The notes beneath the pieces were generated by a model that did not search any database, was not told the origin of the DNA, and saw only the letters and a list, made by a program, of their open reading frames with translations. The position numbers and the translations under genes were made by a program. A DNA stretch of 64,000 bases from Myxococcales bacterium (GTDB lineage Bacteria; Myxococcota_A; Polyangia; Polyangiales; Polyangiaceae), in assembly GCA_004193285.1 (NCBI GenBank), contig SECP01000014.1, forward strand, positions 1-64,000, in the 5' to 3' direction. Positions 34,276 to 43,665 of this stretch are shown piece after piece; within the stretch, counting starts at the first letter, position 1; each line of letters begins with the position of its first letter.

Positions 34276-35126
34276 ACCTCGGCTCCGCCACCTATGTTCG
34301 TCGCAAGCTCACGGATCGCATCGTGCGCGGCTTGTGCGTGCTCGGCACGCTCATCGCCATCGTCCCGCTGCTGAGCGTGCTCTATTACGTGCTGGTCCGA
34401 GGCATCGGCGGCATCAATTTGGACTTCTTCACCGAGCTGCCCAAGCCGGTGGGGGAGGCGGGCGGCGGCATGGGCAATGCGCTCGTCGGGACGCTCAAGC
34501 TGGTCGGTCTCGCCGCGCTTTTCGGCATTCCGCCCGGAGTGCTCGCCGGCGTCTACCTGGCCGAGTTCGGCAGTACCAAGTTCGGACAAGCGGTGCGCTT
34601 TGCCGCAGACGTCATGTCCGGCGTGCCCAGCATCACCGTCGGCATCTTCGTTTATTCGCTCGTAGTGATGACCACGAAGCAGTTCTCCGCGCTCGCGGGC
34701 GGCATGGCGCTTGCCATTCTGATGCTGCCGATGGTGACGCGAACTACCGAAGAGCTCCTGAAGCTCGTGCCCGAGTCGCTGCGCGAGGCCGCGCTCGGGC
34801 TCGGCGTGCCCAAGTGGCGAGCAACCCTCCTCATCATGCTGCGCACCGCGGCCCCTGGCATCGCGGTCGGCATCATGCTCTCCGTGGCGCGCGTGGCCGG
34901 AGAGACCGCGCCGCTGCTCTTCACGGCTTTCAACAACCGGTTTTGGTCCAGCGGGGTCAACGAGCCGACCGCCTCCCTCCCCGTCAACATCTACACCAAC
35001 GCCGTCTCCCCTTACGAGGACTGGCACCGCCAGGCTTGGGCGGCGGCGCTGGTCCTGCTGATGACCGTGCTCATTCTGAACATCACGGCGCGCTTTTTGG
35101 TGCGTAGCCGCGTGAGGGCCCGATGA
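34272..35126 (+). CDS. pstA: Phosphate ABC transporter permease PstA
   Basis: 284 residues with six TM helices. [50 protein letters not shown] and the coupling loop [31 protein letters not shown] (about 170-200) are typical of PstA. ATG 34272 overlaps the pstC stop. The end overlaps pstB by 4 nt. Confidence 0.95.
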   Translation: MNLGSATYVRRKLTDRIVRGLCVLGTLIAIVPLLSVLYYVLVRGIGGINLDFFTELPKPVGEAGGGMGNALVGTLKLVGLAALFGIPPGVLAGVYLAEFGSTKFGQAVRFAADVMSGVPSITVGIFVYSLVVMTTKQFSALAGGMALAILMLPMVTRTTEELLKLVPESLREAALGLGVPKWRATLLIMLRTAAPGIAVGIMLSVARVAGETAPLLFTAFNNRFWSSGVNEPTASLPVNIYTNAVSPYEDWHRQAWAAALVLLMTVLILNITARFLVRSRVRAR

Positions 35127-36061
35127 ACGTCGACCTATCCTCCAGCCTCGCCAAGAAGCCTACGCAAAAGTCCGAACCGGAGCGCCCGGCGGCTCAGCCC
35201 CAAGCGCCCGCCGAGAAAGCCAAGCTCCCGGAGATGCCTCCCGTCGTCGCCCCCGCACCCGAGCTCTCGAGTCGCCCCCGCTGGGACGAGGTGAGCGTGA
35301 GCCAGATCACGCCGAAGATGCGGGCGGACGAGCTCCACGCGGGCTTCAGCGGCTCAGAGGTCATCCGAGGCATCTCCCTGCCCATCGCGGAAAAGATGGT
35401 GACCGCAATCATCGGCCCCTCCGGCTGCGGCAAGTCTACCTTCCTGCGTTGTCTGAACCGAATGCACGAGGTGGTTTCGGGGGCAACGGCGTCGGGGAAG
35501 GTGTTCCTGGACAAGCAGGACATTTACGACCGCAACGTGGACCCGGTGCGGGTGCGGGGCCGCGTCGGCATGGTGTTTCAGAAGCCGAACCCGTTTCCGA
35601 CCATGTCCATCCGGGACAACGTGCTGGCTGGGCTCCGGCTCAACGGCATCCGCCCCAAGGATCCGGACGGTCAAGTGGAGCGGGTCCTGCGCCAGGTCGC
35701 GCTGTGGGACGAAGTGAAAGATCGGCTCGCCAAGGCGGGCACGAGCCTTTCCGGCGGTCAGCAGCAGCGCCTCTGCATCGCGCGGGCGCTGGCTCTGGAG
35801 CCCGAGGTGCTGCTGATGGACGAGCCTTGCTCGGCCCTGGACCCCATCGCCACCGCTCGGGTCGAGGAGCTAATCCACGAGCTCCGCGAGAACTACACCA
35901 TCGTTATCGTTACCCACAACATGCAGCAGGCGGCTCGGGTGGCGAATTTTACGGCGTTCTTTTACTTGGGGCAGCTGGTTGAGTACAATCGCACCCAGGT
36001 CATCTTCACGCGCCCCAAGGAGCAGAAGACTGAGGACTACATCACGGGGCGTTTCGGCTGA
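35123..36061 (+). CDS. pstB: Phosphate ABC transporter ATP-binding protein PstB
   Basis: 312 residues. Residues 1-60 are an Ala/Pro/Lys-rich extension not present in the usual 250-260-residue PstB. The ATPase follows: Walker [13 protein letters not shown] (about 96-107), Q-loop [10 protein letters not shown], signature [15 protein letters not shown], Walker [14 protein letters not shown] and the switch His in [12 protein letters not shown]. It powers PstCA. Coupled by overlaps to pstA (ATGA) and phoU. Confidence 0.95.
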   Translation: MNVDLSSSLAKKPTQKSEPERPAAQPQAPAEKAKLPEMPPVVAPAPELSSRPRWDEVSVSQITPKMRADELHAGFSGSEVIRGISLPIAEKMVTAIIGPSGCGKSTFLRCLNRMHEVVSGATASGKVFLDKQDIYDRNVDPVRVRGRVGMVFQKPNPFPTMSIRDNVLAGLRLNGIRPKDPDGQVERVLRQVALWDEVKDRLAKAGTSLSGGQQQRLCIARALALEPEVLLMDEPCSALDPIATARVEELIHELRENYTIVIVTHNMQQAARVANFTAFFYLGQLVEYNRTQVIFTRPKEQKTEDYITGRFG

Positions 36062-36780
36062 TGGCCATGCTGGAGAGAGACATGGCGGACCGCCGGCACA
36101 CGGACCGGGAATACGAGAACGAGCTGGCTCAAGTCCGCGAACGCGTGCTGCTGATGGGCGCGCGCGTCGAGGACATGATGACTGCTTCGCGCAAGGCGTT
36201 CGTCGAGCGTGATGCGGACTTGGCGCGGCTGACGATCCGGAACGATCACCAGATCGACACCCTGGAGGTGGAGATAGACGAGCTCTGCTTGCAGGTGCTG
36301 GCCCGGCGCCAGCCGGTCGCCTCGGACCTGCGGTTCATCACCGCGACCCTCAAGCTCGTGACGGATCTGGAGCGCATTGGGGACCTGTGCGTCAACATGT
36401 GCGAACGGGTGAGCGAGCTGTGCGAGGATCTGACGTACCCCACGCAGGGCCCTCTGCCTCGCATCGGGGAGACGGCTCAGGCCATGCTGCACGACGCGCT
36501 GGACGCGTTCGTCGCGGGGGACGCGACGAAGGCCGAACAAGTGGTGGAGCGGGACAACGTGGTGGACGCCTATTATGCGCAGCTCTTCCCGGAGCTCGTC
36601 GCCCACATGATGAGCGACCCCACGGTGGTGTTCCGCTCGACTCGCATGCTGTCGATCGGCAAGTACATCGAGCGCATCGCCGACCACGCGACCAACATCG
36701 GGGAGCTGGTCGTGTTCATGGTCCGGGGGTTGGACGTGCGGCACACCGGTCCGGCGTCCAACAACGCGCCTAGCGCGTGA
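36061..36780 (+). CDS. phoU: Phosphate transport regulator PhoU
   Basis: 239 residues made of two PhoU three-helix repeats. Each has the acidic metal-binding pattern (IRNDHQIDTLEVEIDEL near 58-75; ERDNVVDAYYAQLF in the second). LRFITATLKLVTDLERIGDLCVNMCER and MLSIGKYIERIADHATNIGELVVFMVRG are hallmark segments. PhoU represses PhoR signalling when phosphate is plentiful and modulates Pst. Its ATG shares one base with the pstB stop. ATG 36067 is an alternative start. Confidence 0.93.
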   Translation: MAMLERDMADRRHTDREYENELAQVRERVLLMGARVEDMMTASRKAFVERDADLARLTIRNDHQIDTLEVEIDELCLQVLARRQPVASDLRFITATLKLVTDLERIGDLCVNMCERVSELCEDLTYPTQGPLPRIGETAQAMLHDALDAFVAGDATKAEQVVERDNVVDAYYAQLFPELVAHMMSDPTVVFRSTRMLSIGKYIERIADHATNIGELVVFMVRGLDVRHTGPASNNAPSA

Positions 36781-36844
36781 GCGGCTGAAGCCAGTCAGTC
36801 AAGTCAAATCCCTGGGGCAATCGGATCCCGTCGCCGCTCGAGTG

Positions 36845-36859
36845 TGACGCTCGGATGAC
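36845..36859 (-). promoter_or_regulatory. Possible inverted Pho box upstream of the Pit cluster
   Basis: TGAC at 36845 and 36856; on the minus strand this is GTCA-N7-GTCA with 11-bp spacing. It points away from the Pit genes, about 80 bp before the DUF47 start, and lacks the GTCACA end of the other sites. Weak. Confidence 0.3.
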
Positions 36860-36936
36860 AATTCGTCATTTTCCATGACGATCACGGTTCCATTGATCGA
36901 CGACACTGCCTAAGGTCCCCGACGTTTCGAGGACCC

Positions 36937-37566
36937 ATGTTCGGTATCGGCTCCAGCAAAAGCGACCGCACCTTCTACGACGCCTTCGAGCGCCACGCGG
37001 CGCGCATCGTGGAGGCGGGCAAGCTGCTCGCCGAGATGGTGCGTGACCCTGACCGCTGCTCGCAGCTCGCTCAGGCCGTCAAAGAGGCGGAGAACGCGGG
37101 CGACAAGATCACCCACGAGACGATCGCGAAGCTCCACAAGACGTGGATCACGCCGATCGATCGAGCCGACATCCACTCGCTGATCAGCGCATTGGACGAC
37201 GTGCTGGATCTCATCGAGGCCGCCGCCGAGCGCGTCGCCTTGTACGAGGTGACGAACCTGCCGGACTTCGTGATCAAGCTCGCGGACTCGCTACAGTCCG
37301 CCACGCTCGCGGTCGAGAAGGCGGTCAAGCTCCTGCCCCAGGTCAAGCAGCCGAAAGAGATGTTGGACGTGTGCGTCGAGATCAATCGGCTGGAGAACGA
37401 GGCGGACGACGCGTACCGCCACGGCCTGGCGACCCTCTTCAAAGGCGCCTACGACGCCATCGAGGTGATGAAATGGCGCGACATCATCGACAACCTCGAG
37501 TCGGCCACCGATCGCTGTGAGGACGTCGCGAACATTCTCGAAGGCATCGTCCTCGAGTATTCCTGA
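36937..37566 (+). CDS. DUF47/PhoU-like Pit accessory protein
   Basis: 209 residues, all alpha-helical, of the PhoU-like DUF47 family that is nearly always encoded next to Pit transporters. KEAENAGDKITHETIAKLHKTWITPIDRADIHSLISALDDVLDLIEAAAERVALYE is the diagnostic core, and NRLENEADDAYRHGLATLF with WRDIIDNLESATDRCEDVANILEGIVLEYS closes it. The acidic helices probably bind metal. It lies 15 nt upstream of the Pit gene and likely regulates its activity. Confidence 0.92.
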   Translation: MFGIGSSKSDRTFYDAFERHAARIVEAGKLLAEMVRDPDRCSQLAQAVKEAENAGDKITHETIAKLHKTWITPIDRADIHSLISALDDVLDLIEAAAERVALYEVTNLPDFVIKLADSLQSATLAVEKAVKLLPQVKQPKEMLDVCVEINRLENEADDAYRHGLATLFKGAYDAIEVMKWRDIIDNLESATDRCEDVANILEGIVLEYS

Positions 37567-37581
37567 AGCGCCGGCTGCCCG

Positions 37582-38586
37582 ATGGAAGCCCTGATCGCAA
37601 TCATCGCGCTGGCCTTGGTGTTCGACTACATCAACGGCTTTCACGACGCGGCCAACTCGATCGCCACCGTCGTCTCCACGCGTGTGCTCTCGCCGCGGCT
37701 CGCGGTCGCCTGGGCCGCGTTCTTCAATTTCGTCGCCTTCTTCTTCTTCGAGTCCCACGTCGCGGGTAATATCGCCAAAGGGGTGAACCCGAGCGTGGTC
37801 ACGCTCACCCTCGTGGGAGCCGGGCTCGTCGGCGCCATCCTCTGGGATTTGCTGACGTGGTGGCTCTCGCTGCCGACTTCCTCCTCTCATGCGCTGCTGG
37901 GCGGCATGGCCGGCGCCGCGATCGTCAAGGGGGGCTTCGGCACGTTGGACGCGAAGCTCTACATCCAGGCCGGGATCTTCATCTTCGTGTCGCCCATGCT
38001 CGGCATGGTACTGGGCGCCCTGCTGATGCGCACGGTGATGGCCTTGTTCGGTCGCCGCTCACCCAGCGGGGTGGACAAGACGTTTCGCCGTCTTCAGCTG
38101 CTCTCGGCCTCGCTGTACTCCATCGGCCACGGCGGCAATGACGCTCAAAAGACAGCCGGCATCATCTCCGCGGCGCTGATCGCGGCGGGGCAGCTTCACG
38201 CCGCGCCTGGCGAAACTCCGCACGTCCCGCTATGGGTCGTTTTGGCCTGCCACGCCGCCATGGGCCTCGGCACGCTTTCGGGCGGCTGGCGCATCGTACA
38301 AACCATGGGCATGCGCATCACGAAGCTCGCGCCGGTGGGCGGGTTTTGCGCGGAAACGAGCGGGGCCGCGACCTTGTTCTTGGCCACCGCCCTCGGCGTT
38401 CCGGTCTCCACCACCCATACGATCACCGGCGCCATCGTCGGTGCCGGTAGCCAGCGCAAGCTCACGGCCGTGCGCTGGGGCGTCGCCGGTCGCATCGTTT
38501 GGGCTTGGGTGTTGACGGTTCCCGGCGCCGCGCTCATCAGCGCGCTCACGTACTTGCTGGTTACCGCGCTGGGCGTGAAGCCGTAG
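37582..38586 (+). CDS. pit: Inorganic phosphate (Pit/PiT) transporter
   Basis: 334 residues, about 8-10 TM helices. The two PiT signature repeats are present: DYINGFHDAANSIATVVSTRVLSPRLAV near the N-terminus, and SIGHGGNDAQKTAG in the C-terminal half. SSSHALLGGMAGAAIV and VSTTHTITGAIVGAG are the paired substrate-site segments. Low-affinity phosphate (as metal phosphate) symport across the inner membrane. Co-transcribed with the DUF47 gene. Complements the high-affinity Pst system encoded just upstream. Confidence 0.94.
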   Translation: MEALIAIIALALVFDYINGFHDAANSIATVVSTRVLSPRLAVAWAAFFNFVAFFFFESHVAGNIAKGVNPSVVTLTLVGAGLVGAILWDLLTWWLSLPTSSSHALLGGMAGAAIVKGGFGTLDAKLYIQAGIFIFVSPMLGMVLGALLMRTVMALFGRRSPSGVDKTFRRLQLLSASLYSIGHGGNDAQKTAGIISAALIAAGQLHAAPGETPHVPLWVVLACHAAMGLGTLSGGWRIVQTMGMRITKLAPVGGFCAETSGAATLFLATALGVPVSTTHTITGAIVGAGSQRKLTAVRWGVAGRIVWAWVLTVPGAALISALTYLLVTALGVKP

Positions 38587-38692
38587 GCGCGCGGCGCGGG
38601 CTGACCGATGCGCCTCTCCTCGTTGCGCTCGGTCTTGCCGCCACGAGAAAAAACGCTCGCGAACTGGCTCGCATGGCAGTAGGGAAGCCGGC

Positions 38693-40030
38693 ATGCGCCG
38701 AGCGTCCGAACGGCCGATGCCCGATGACGAGCTGACCGCGGCCGACCTCCGAGAGATCTGGCCGATTCTCTCGTTGGACGAGCGCGTTCAGGGCTTTCGG
38801 GTATTGCCGCGTGAAGAGGCCGAGAACCTGCTGTTCGGCCTCACCGATTCGGACCTGACGAAGCTGGTGTTGGCGCTGAAGCCCAGCGATCGGCGGTACT
38901 GGATCCGCCTGCTGCCGCCGGACGACATCGCCGACTTGATCCAAGCCGCGCCGGCGGACGAGCGTGAAGGGTTGGTGACGCTGCTCGACGAACGCACGCG
39001 TCACGAGGTGAACGCGTTGCTCGCGTACGCCGAAGACGAAGCGGGCGGCCTCATGAACCCGCGCTACGCCCGAGTGCGTCCGGACATGACGGTGGACGAG
39101 GCGGTGAGCTACCTGCGCAAGCTGGCGCGCCAGAACCTCGGCACCTTCAACTACGCTTACGTGCTGGACGAGCAGCAGAAGCTGCTCGGAGTGATCTCGC
39201 TTCGCGAGCTGTTCACGGCGGTGGGCGACCGCAAGGTGCGCGACGCGATGCAGACGGGGGTGGTCACGCTTCAAGAGAACGTCGACCAGGAGACGGTCAG
39301 CCGCGTCTTCGCAGAGACGGACTTGGTCGCCATCCCCGTCGTGGACGACGAGGGCCGCATGAAGGGCGTCGTCACCGTGGACGACGTGGTCGACGTCGTT
39401 CAAGAAGAGGCGACGGAAGACATCCAGAAGTTCGGCGGTATGGAGGCGCTGGAGGCGCCGTACCTCGCGACCAGCTTCCTAGAGATGGTTCGCAAACGCG
39501 GCGGCGTTTTAGCGGTGCTGTTCATCGGCGAGATGCTCACCGCGACCGCGATGAGCCAGTACGAGGACGAGATCGCCAAGGCGGTGATTTTGGCGCTCTT
39601 CGTGCCGCTCATCATCTCCAGTGGTGGCAACTCCGGGTCCCAAGCGTCCACGCTCGTGATTCGAGCCATGGCGCTGGGCGAGGTGCAGCTGAGAGACGTA
39701 TTTCGCGTGCTGCGGCGGGAGCTCGGCGCGGGCTTCGCGATGGGCACGGGCCTGGCTTTGCTCGGCTTCATCCGGGTGGTGGTCTGGCAGCAGCTGTGGC
39801 CCATCTACGGTCCGCACTACATGCTGGTCGCGGCCGCGGTTGGGCTCAGCCTCATCGGCGTCGTCATGCTGGGGACGGTGACGGGCGGCTTGCTGCCGTT
39901 CGCGCTCAAGCGCGTGGGGCTGGATCCGGCCAGCTCATCGGCGCCGTTCGTGGCCACGATCGTGGACGTAGCCGGCCTCGTGATTTACTTCACGGTCGCG
40001 AGCTTCGTGCTGCGCGGAACGATGCTCTAG
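38693..40030 (+). CDS. mgtE: Magnesium transporter MgtE
   Basis: 445 residues. The superhelical MgtE N-domain (about 10-125, LLPPDDIADLIQAAPADEREGLVTLL) is followed by two CBS domains (about 130-250, MTVDEAVSYLRK..., VVTLQENVDQETVSRVFAETDLVAIPVVDDEGRMKGVVT). A five-helix membrane domain includes SSGGNSGSQASTLVIRAMALGEV, the Mg2+ pore signature. The CBS/N-domains gate the channel according to cytosolic Mg2+. ATG 38717 is an alternative start. It is 106 nt after Pit, which carries metal-phosphate complexes, so a shared Mg/phosphate role is plausible. The end abuts a convergent HAD gene with one base between stops. Confidence 0.93.
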   Translation: MRRASERPMPDDELTAADLREIWPILSLDERVQGFRVLPREEAENLLFGLTDSDLTKLVLALKPSDRRYWIRLLPPDDIADLIQAAPADEREGLVTLLDERTRHEVNALLAYAEDEAGGLMNPRYARVRPDMTVDEAVSYLRKLARQNLGTFNYAYVLDEQQKLLGVISLRELFTAVGDRKVRDAMQTGVVTLQENVDQETVSRVFAETDLVAIPVVDDEGRMKGVVTVDDVVDVVQEEATEDIQKFGGMEALEAPYLATSFLEMVRKRGGVLAVLFIGEMLTATAMSQYEDEIAKAVILALFVPLIISSGGNSGSQASTLVIRAMALGEVQLRDVFRVLRRELGAGFAMGTGLALLGFIRVVVWQQLWPIYGPHYMLVAAAVGLSLIGVVMLGTVTGGLLPFALKRVGLDPASSSAPFVATIVDVAGLVIYFTVASFVLRGTML

Positions 40031-40031
40031 C

Positions 40032-40724
40032 TCAGTCGCCGAGCAGAGCCGTGAGCGCTCCTGGCGCCGTCAAATCATCGAAGGCGTAGGTGGCGCCGTG
40101 CTCGCGCAGCGCGGCGGCGCTGAAGGAGCCGGTGCCCACGCCGATCGACTCCGCCCCGATGCCACGCGCCGCGTCCACGTCCTTCGGAGTATCGCCGATG
40201 ATGACGACCCGGCACTCGTCGAGCTTCTTGCCTAGCTTCTCCGCGCCCCGCTCCGCGCCGCGGCGGATGAGCTCGACCCGCAGCTCGTGGTCGTCACCAA
40301 AACCGCCGAACGAGAAATGGCGGTAAAGGTCGACGTGCTGCAGCTTGAGACGCGCGCCCTCCAGGACATTTCCGGTGCCGAGACCGAGCGCCATCCCCCG
40401 CTCTCGTGCGGCGTCGATCGCTCGGTCGACGCCGTGGTGCACGCGGTAATTGTCCGGCGGAGAGGCTCGCAGCTCCGCCTCCAGCTCGGCTATGTACACC
40501 TCGAGGAGCGTGTCGATTCCGCTCTCGGTGACCTCCACCTCGATGGCTTGCAGGGCGAGGCGAGTGATGGAGCGGTCCGTCATCCCATCGAAGCGGATGA
40601 GGGAGCAAGCGTCCGGACGGCCGTGGCACCGGTGAAAGGCTCGTTCTATGGCGCGCCGGCCGACGCCGCCGGTGGTGACCAGAGTTCCGTCGATGTCGAA
40701 CAAGAGGACCGTGGGGCGACGCAC
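40032..40724 (-). CDS. HAD-family hydrolase (phosphoglycolate-phosphatase-like)
   Basis: 230 residues. Motif I LLFDIDGTLVTTGG (nucleophile D, acid/base D two residues later), motif II in LGLGTGN, the Lys region KLGKKLDECRVVIIGDTPKDVDAARGIGAESIGVGTG with motif IV GDTPKD. A helical cap (class C1) lies between about 20 and 85. Substrates of this group include phosphoglycolate, pyrophosphate and sugar phosphates; the sequence does not decide. Neighbours on both sides are unrelated. Confidence 0.87.
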   Translation of the reverse strand: MRRPTVLLFDIDGTLVTTGGVGRRAIERAFHRCHGRPDACSLIRFDGMTDRSITRLALQAIEVEVTESGIDTLLEVYIAELEAELRASPPDNYRVHHGVDRAIDAARERGMALGLGTGNVLEGARLKLQHVDLYRHFSFGGFGDDHELRVELIRRGAERGAEKLGKKLDECRVVIIGDTPKDVDAARGIGAESIGVGTGSFSAAALREHGATYAFDDLTAPGALTALLGD

Positions 40725-40812
40725 GCGACCCTTTTACGACGGTGCCCCGGCTCGGCCATCCAAATCGGCGGGCTCGTTTGAACACTTCCTTCGGACCCGG
40801 GAACCCCGGGGC

Positions 40813-41673
40813 ATGAAGCGATTCATTGGCCGTTTCACCGCCTTGAGTTTCGGCCTGGCTGCACTAGGCACGGTGGACATCGCAAGCGGCGCGACCGACC
40901 CGGTGGCTCCGTCCGCTCCCACCCCGACCGCGGTGGAGCCTGCCCCGGAAGCTGCTCCGGCGCCGGAGGTGAGCGCGCCGGCTCCGCCCGCGCCGCCCGC
41001 AGCGCAGCCGGCGCCCGCCGCCGCTCCCAGCGCTCCCGTCGCACCGACGCGGATTCGTTTGAAGACGCAGGAGCCAGGCGCGCGAGACACCTACGATGGA
41101 CCGCCGTTGCTGCTCGGCCGCGGCAAGAAGGTGAAGGTCGGCGCGTACGGCGCCTTCGGCGGCGGCTACACCCGCTTCCTGGGCGAGGATAGCGGCCTCG
41201 TGAGCTTCGAGGCGGCGCTGCTCCTGGATCACCGCTTCAGCATTGGGCTCGCGGGCTACGGGTTTTCCCGAACCCCGCGGGGGCCGAACGCGGGTGACGG
41301 CACGCGCCAGGAATTCGCTGCCGGCTACGCGGGGCTGGCGATCCGTTACTCCTGGCTCAGCAATCTGCCCATTTACCCGACTTTCGGGGTCGTGCTCGGC
41401 GCGGGCGCGTTGAACTTGCACCGTGAGCGCGACCACTACGACGAGTGGGACCACGGGTGGGATGACGACGAGGACGTGTGGCGCAGCGGACGCTTCGACC
41501 CGTTCCTCACCGTCCAACCCGAGCTCGCCCTGAACGCCAACGCGACGCGCTGGCTGCGCTTGGGCGCCAACGTGGGCTACCGCTTCACGGGCGGCGTCGG
41601 GCGTTTTGGCTTGGACGAAGGCGACCTGAACGGGGTGGTCGCGGGCGGTACCATCGCCTTTGGTTGGTTCTGA
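40813..41673 (+). CDS. Outer-membrane beta-barrel protein
   Basis: 286 residues. Signal peptide (MKRFIGRFTALSFGLAALGTVDIASGA), then a Pro/Ala-rich linker to about 85. An 8-strand-like barrel follows: VKVGAYGAFGGGYTRF, GLVSFEAALLLDHRFSIGLAGYGF, GYAGLAIRYSWL and WLRLGANVGYRFTGG, ending in a short C-terminal strand AGGTIAFGWF with terminal Phe. An acidic/His loop (REREHYDEWDHGWDDDED-like, around 202-220) could bind metal. ATG 40813 is chosen at the signal peptide. No family assignment beyond small barrel/OmpW- or OmpA-like size. Converges on the GH6 gene with 2 nt between stops. Confidence 0.75.
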   Translation: MKRFIGRFTALSFGLAALGTVDIASGATDPVAPSAPTPTAVEPAPEAAPAPEVSAPAPPAPPAAQPAPAAAPSAPVAPTRIRLKTQEPGARDTYDGPPLLLGRGKKVKVGAYGAFGGGYTRFLGEDSGLVSFEAALLLDHRFSIGLAGYGFSRTPRGPNAGDGTRQEFAAGYAGLAIRYSWLSNLPIYPTFGVVLGAGALNLHRERDHYDEWDHGWDDDEDVWRSGRFDPFLTVQPELALNANATRWLRLGANVGYRFTGGVGRFGLDEGDLNGVVAGGTIAFGWF

Positions 41674-41675
41674 CC

Positions 41676-42656
41676 TCAGTACTTGGAGCGGCGCGCGAGA
41701 TCCAGAGCTTGCTTGGGCCAGAACTCCCCGGCGCGCGGCCCGCCGTTGCACGCGCCGTCCGACTCGCCGGGGCGCTTCAGCCACAGGTACGCGTCACACA
41801 GCGGCTCGTCCGTGTCCGTCGTCGGCGGGATTCCGAGCGCTCGACCGTCCGGGTTGCACCACTCGTCGTTCGGCGCCGCCCCGTTGCCGTTGCGCGCGGT
41901 GTCGATCACGAAGTGAGCGCCGCCCGTCAGTGACGATAGTTGCTTGCCGTAAGCGAGGTTCTCTTCCGTAGAGACGTAGTTGCTCACGTTCAGCGAGAAG
42001 CCGTCCGCGTACTCGATGCCGGCGGCCTTCAAGTGAGCGGCCATCTCCTCCGCGGGGAGCCAGCGAGCGTGGCCCGCGTCCAGGTACACATAAATGTTCG
42101 GGCGCGATTTGAAGATGCGGATCGCCTGCGAGAGCAGCTGGTAACGCTCGGCTTGCTTCTCCTTCGCGGTGCACTTGCCGAGCTGACCCAGCGTATCCGG
42201 CTCCAGGATCATCACCGCGGGGCGGTCATCCACCCCGGCCGCGATCTTGTCGATCCATTCCAGGTAGGCTTCGCCATTTTTTGCGCCGCCTTTGGAGTGC
42301 TGGCCGCAGTCCCGGTTCGGGATGTTGTACACGATGAACAGCCCCATCGCGTTCACCTCCGCGTACTGTTCCATCTTGCTGCGCACGAACAGCTTGACCG
42401 CGCCGCTCCACTCGCCGAGCCACTCCGCTTGCGGCTGGGTGGCGATCTTATCCATCAGCGCGGCGTCCTCCGGGCGTTGCCCTCGCCACTTTTCCGCCTG
42501 ACGGGCGGAGCCCATGTTGGGGTCGACGTACAGCTTCTTCCCGACGAACGGGTTCGGGCCAGGGGTGTGCTTCGGCACCTGCGCCACGTCCGCCCGCTGG
42601 TAGCTGCTACAGCTGGCCGCAACACACAGAGAGAGCCCTAGGAACAACGCGCGCAT
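41676..42656 (-). CDS. GH6 family cellulase-like lipoprotein (endoglucanase/cellobiohydrolase)
   Basis: 326 residues. A lipoprotein signal (MRALFLGLSLCVAASC) is followed by the GH6 catalytic domain. FVGKKLYVDPNMGSARQAEKW near 37-57 corresponds to the family's LYVDP start. The conserved Asp lies in VYNIPNRDCGQHS (D116), the catalytic acid in MILEPDTLGQL (D154). VYLDAGHARWLP, GFSLNVSNYVST, FVIDTARNGNG and CDAYLWLKRPGESDG also match. All family hallmarks are present, with no carbohydrate-binding module. It lies 61 nt after the last opp gene, possibly the tail of that operon. Likely cleaves beta-1,4-glucan at the cell surface. Confidence 0.9.
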   Translation of the reverse strand: MRALFLGLSLCVAASCSSYQRADVAQVPKHTPGPNPFVGKKLYVDPNMGSARQAEKWRGQRPEDAALMDKIATQPQAEWLGEWSGAVKLFVRSKMEQYAEVNAMGLFIVYNIPNRDCGQHSKGGAKNGEAYLEWIDKIAAGVDDRPAVMILEPDTLGQLGKCTAKEKQAERYQLLSQAIRIFKSRPNIYVYLDAGHARWLPAEEMAAHLKAAGIEYADGFSLNVSNYVSTEENLAYGKQLSSLTGGAHFVIDTARNGNGAAPNDEWCNPDGRALGIPPTTDTDEPLCDAYLWLKRPGESDGACNGGPRAGEFWPKQALDLARRSKY

Positions 42657-42717
42657 CGGCGCTTCTTCTAGCATCCACCACGGCCCGCGGTGCGGACACG
42701 ACGCGCGTTGCCTAGCA

Positions 42718-43665
42718 CTATTCGTTCAAAAAGCAGCGACTCGTACCGTGCGGAACCGGGTACAGCAGCGGGTGCTCGCGGGGGCAACGCTCGAACACCT
42801 CCGGACAGCGCGGGTGGAAGCGGCACCCGGAAGGCGGCCGCGCCGGCGACGGAACCTCGCCGGAGAGCGGCTTCCGCTCCGCTCCGCCCGGCACCACGCG
42901 CGGGATCGAGCGGAGCAGGGCCTGGGTGTACGGGTGGGCGGGAGATTCGAACAGGCTCTCCGTATCGCGCAGCTCCACGATCTGCCCCACGTACATGACC
43001 GCGACGCGGTGCGCGATGTGCCGAACGACGCCCAAGTCGTGCGTGATGAACAGGTACGATAGGCCGCGCCGGGCTTGGATGGAGCGTAGCAGCTCGAGGA
43101 TCTGCGCTTGGATCGAGACGTCCAGCGCGGAGGTCACTTCGTCGCAGAGCAGGAGCTTCGGCTCCACCGCCAGCGCGCGCGCGATGCTGATACGCTGACG
43201 TTGCCCTCCCGAAAATTCGTGGGGGTACCGAAAGCGCAGCTCCTGGTCCAAGCCGACCTGGCCGAGCAGCTCGCACACCTTGGCGTCCACGTTGCCGCGC
43301 GCGGCCTTGCCGTGGAGGAGCAGCGGCTCACCAAGTGTCTGCGCGATCGTGAAGCGCGGGTTGAGGCTGGCGTACGGATCCTGAAAAACGAGCTGGAGCT
43401 CGCTTCGGAAGCGCCGCAAAGCCTGGCGCGATATCCCGGTGATCGGCTGCCCCTGCAGCTCCGCGCGGCCGGAGGTGATGGGGTTGAGGCCGACCAGCGC
43501 TCGAGCGAGGGTGGACTTGCCGCAGCCGGACTCGCCCACCAGAGCCAAAGTTTCGCCCGGCGCGAGCTCGAAATCCACGCCGTCTACGGCTTTGAGCTTG
43601 GCGCCGCCTACGTCGAAATGGACGCGGAGATCCGAAACCCGGAGGAGGGGCGTCACTTCGTTCAA
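42718..43665 (-). CDS. oppF: Oligopeptide ABC transporter ATP-binding protein OppF/DppF type (set 1)
   Basis: 315 residues. Walker [18 protein letters not shown] (about 42-57), Q-loop VFQDPYASLNPRFT, signature [16 protein letters not shown], Walker B LLCDEVTSALDVS and switch [12 protein letters not shown]. It ends in the oligo-HPY C-terminal region with Cys-containing GCRFHPRCPEVFERCP. One of two ATPases of the set-1 peptide importer. Its ATG overlaps the oppD stop. Last opp gene of the ten-gene operon. Confidence 0.92.
   Translation of the reverse strand: MNEVTPLLRVSDLRVHFDVGGAKLKAVDGVDFELAPGETLALVGESGCGKSTLARALVGLNPITSGRAELQGQPITGISRQALRRFRSELQLVFQDPYASLNPRFTIAQTLGEPLLLHGKAARGNVDAKVCELLGQVGLDQELRFRYPHEFSGGQRQRISIARALAVEPKLLLCDEVTSALDVSIQAQILELLRSIQARRGLSYLFITHDLGVVRHIAHRVAVMYVGQIVELRDTESLFESPAHPYTQALLRSIPRVVPGGAERKPLSGEVPSPARPPSGCRFHPRCPEVFERCPREHPLLYPVPHGTSRCFLNE

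Noticed and set aside
40793..40812. CCCGGG-rich inverted repeat before the beta-barrel gene as a terminator
   Set aside because: The arms are too short with almost no loop, and it lies directly before a start codon with no upstream plus-strand gene to terminate.
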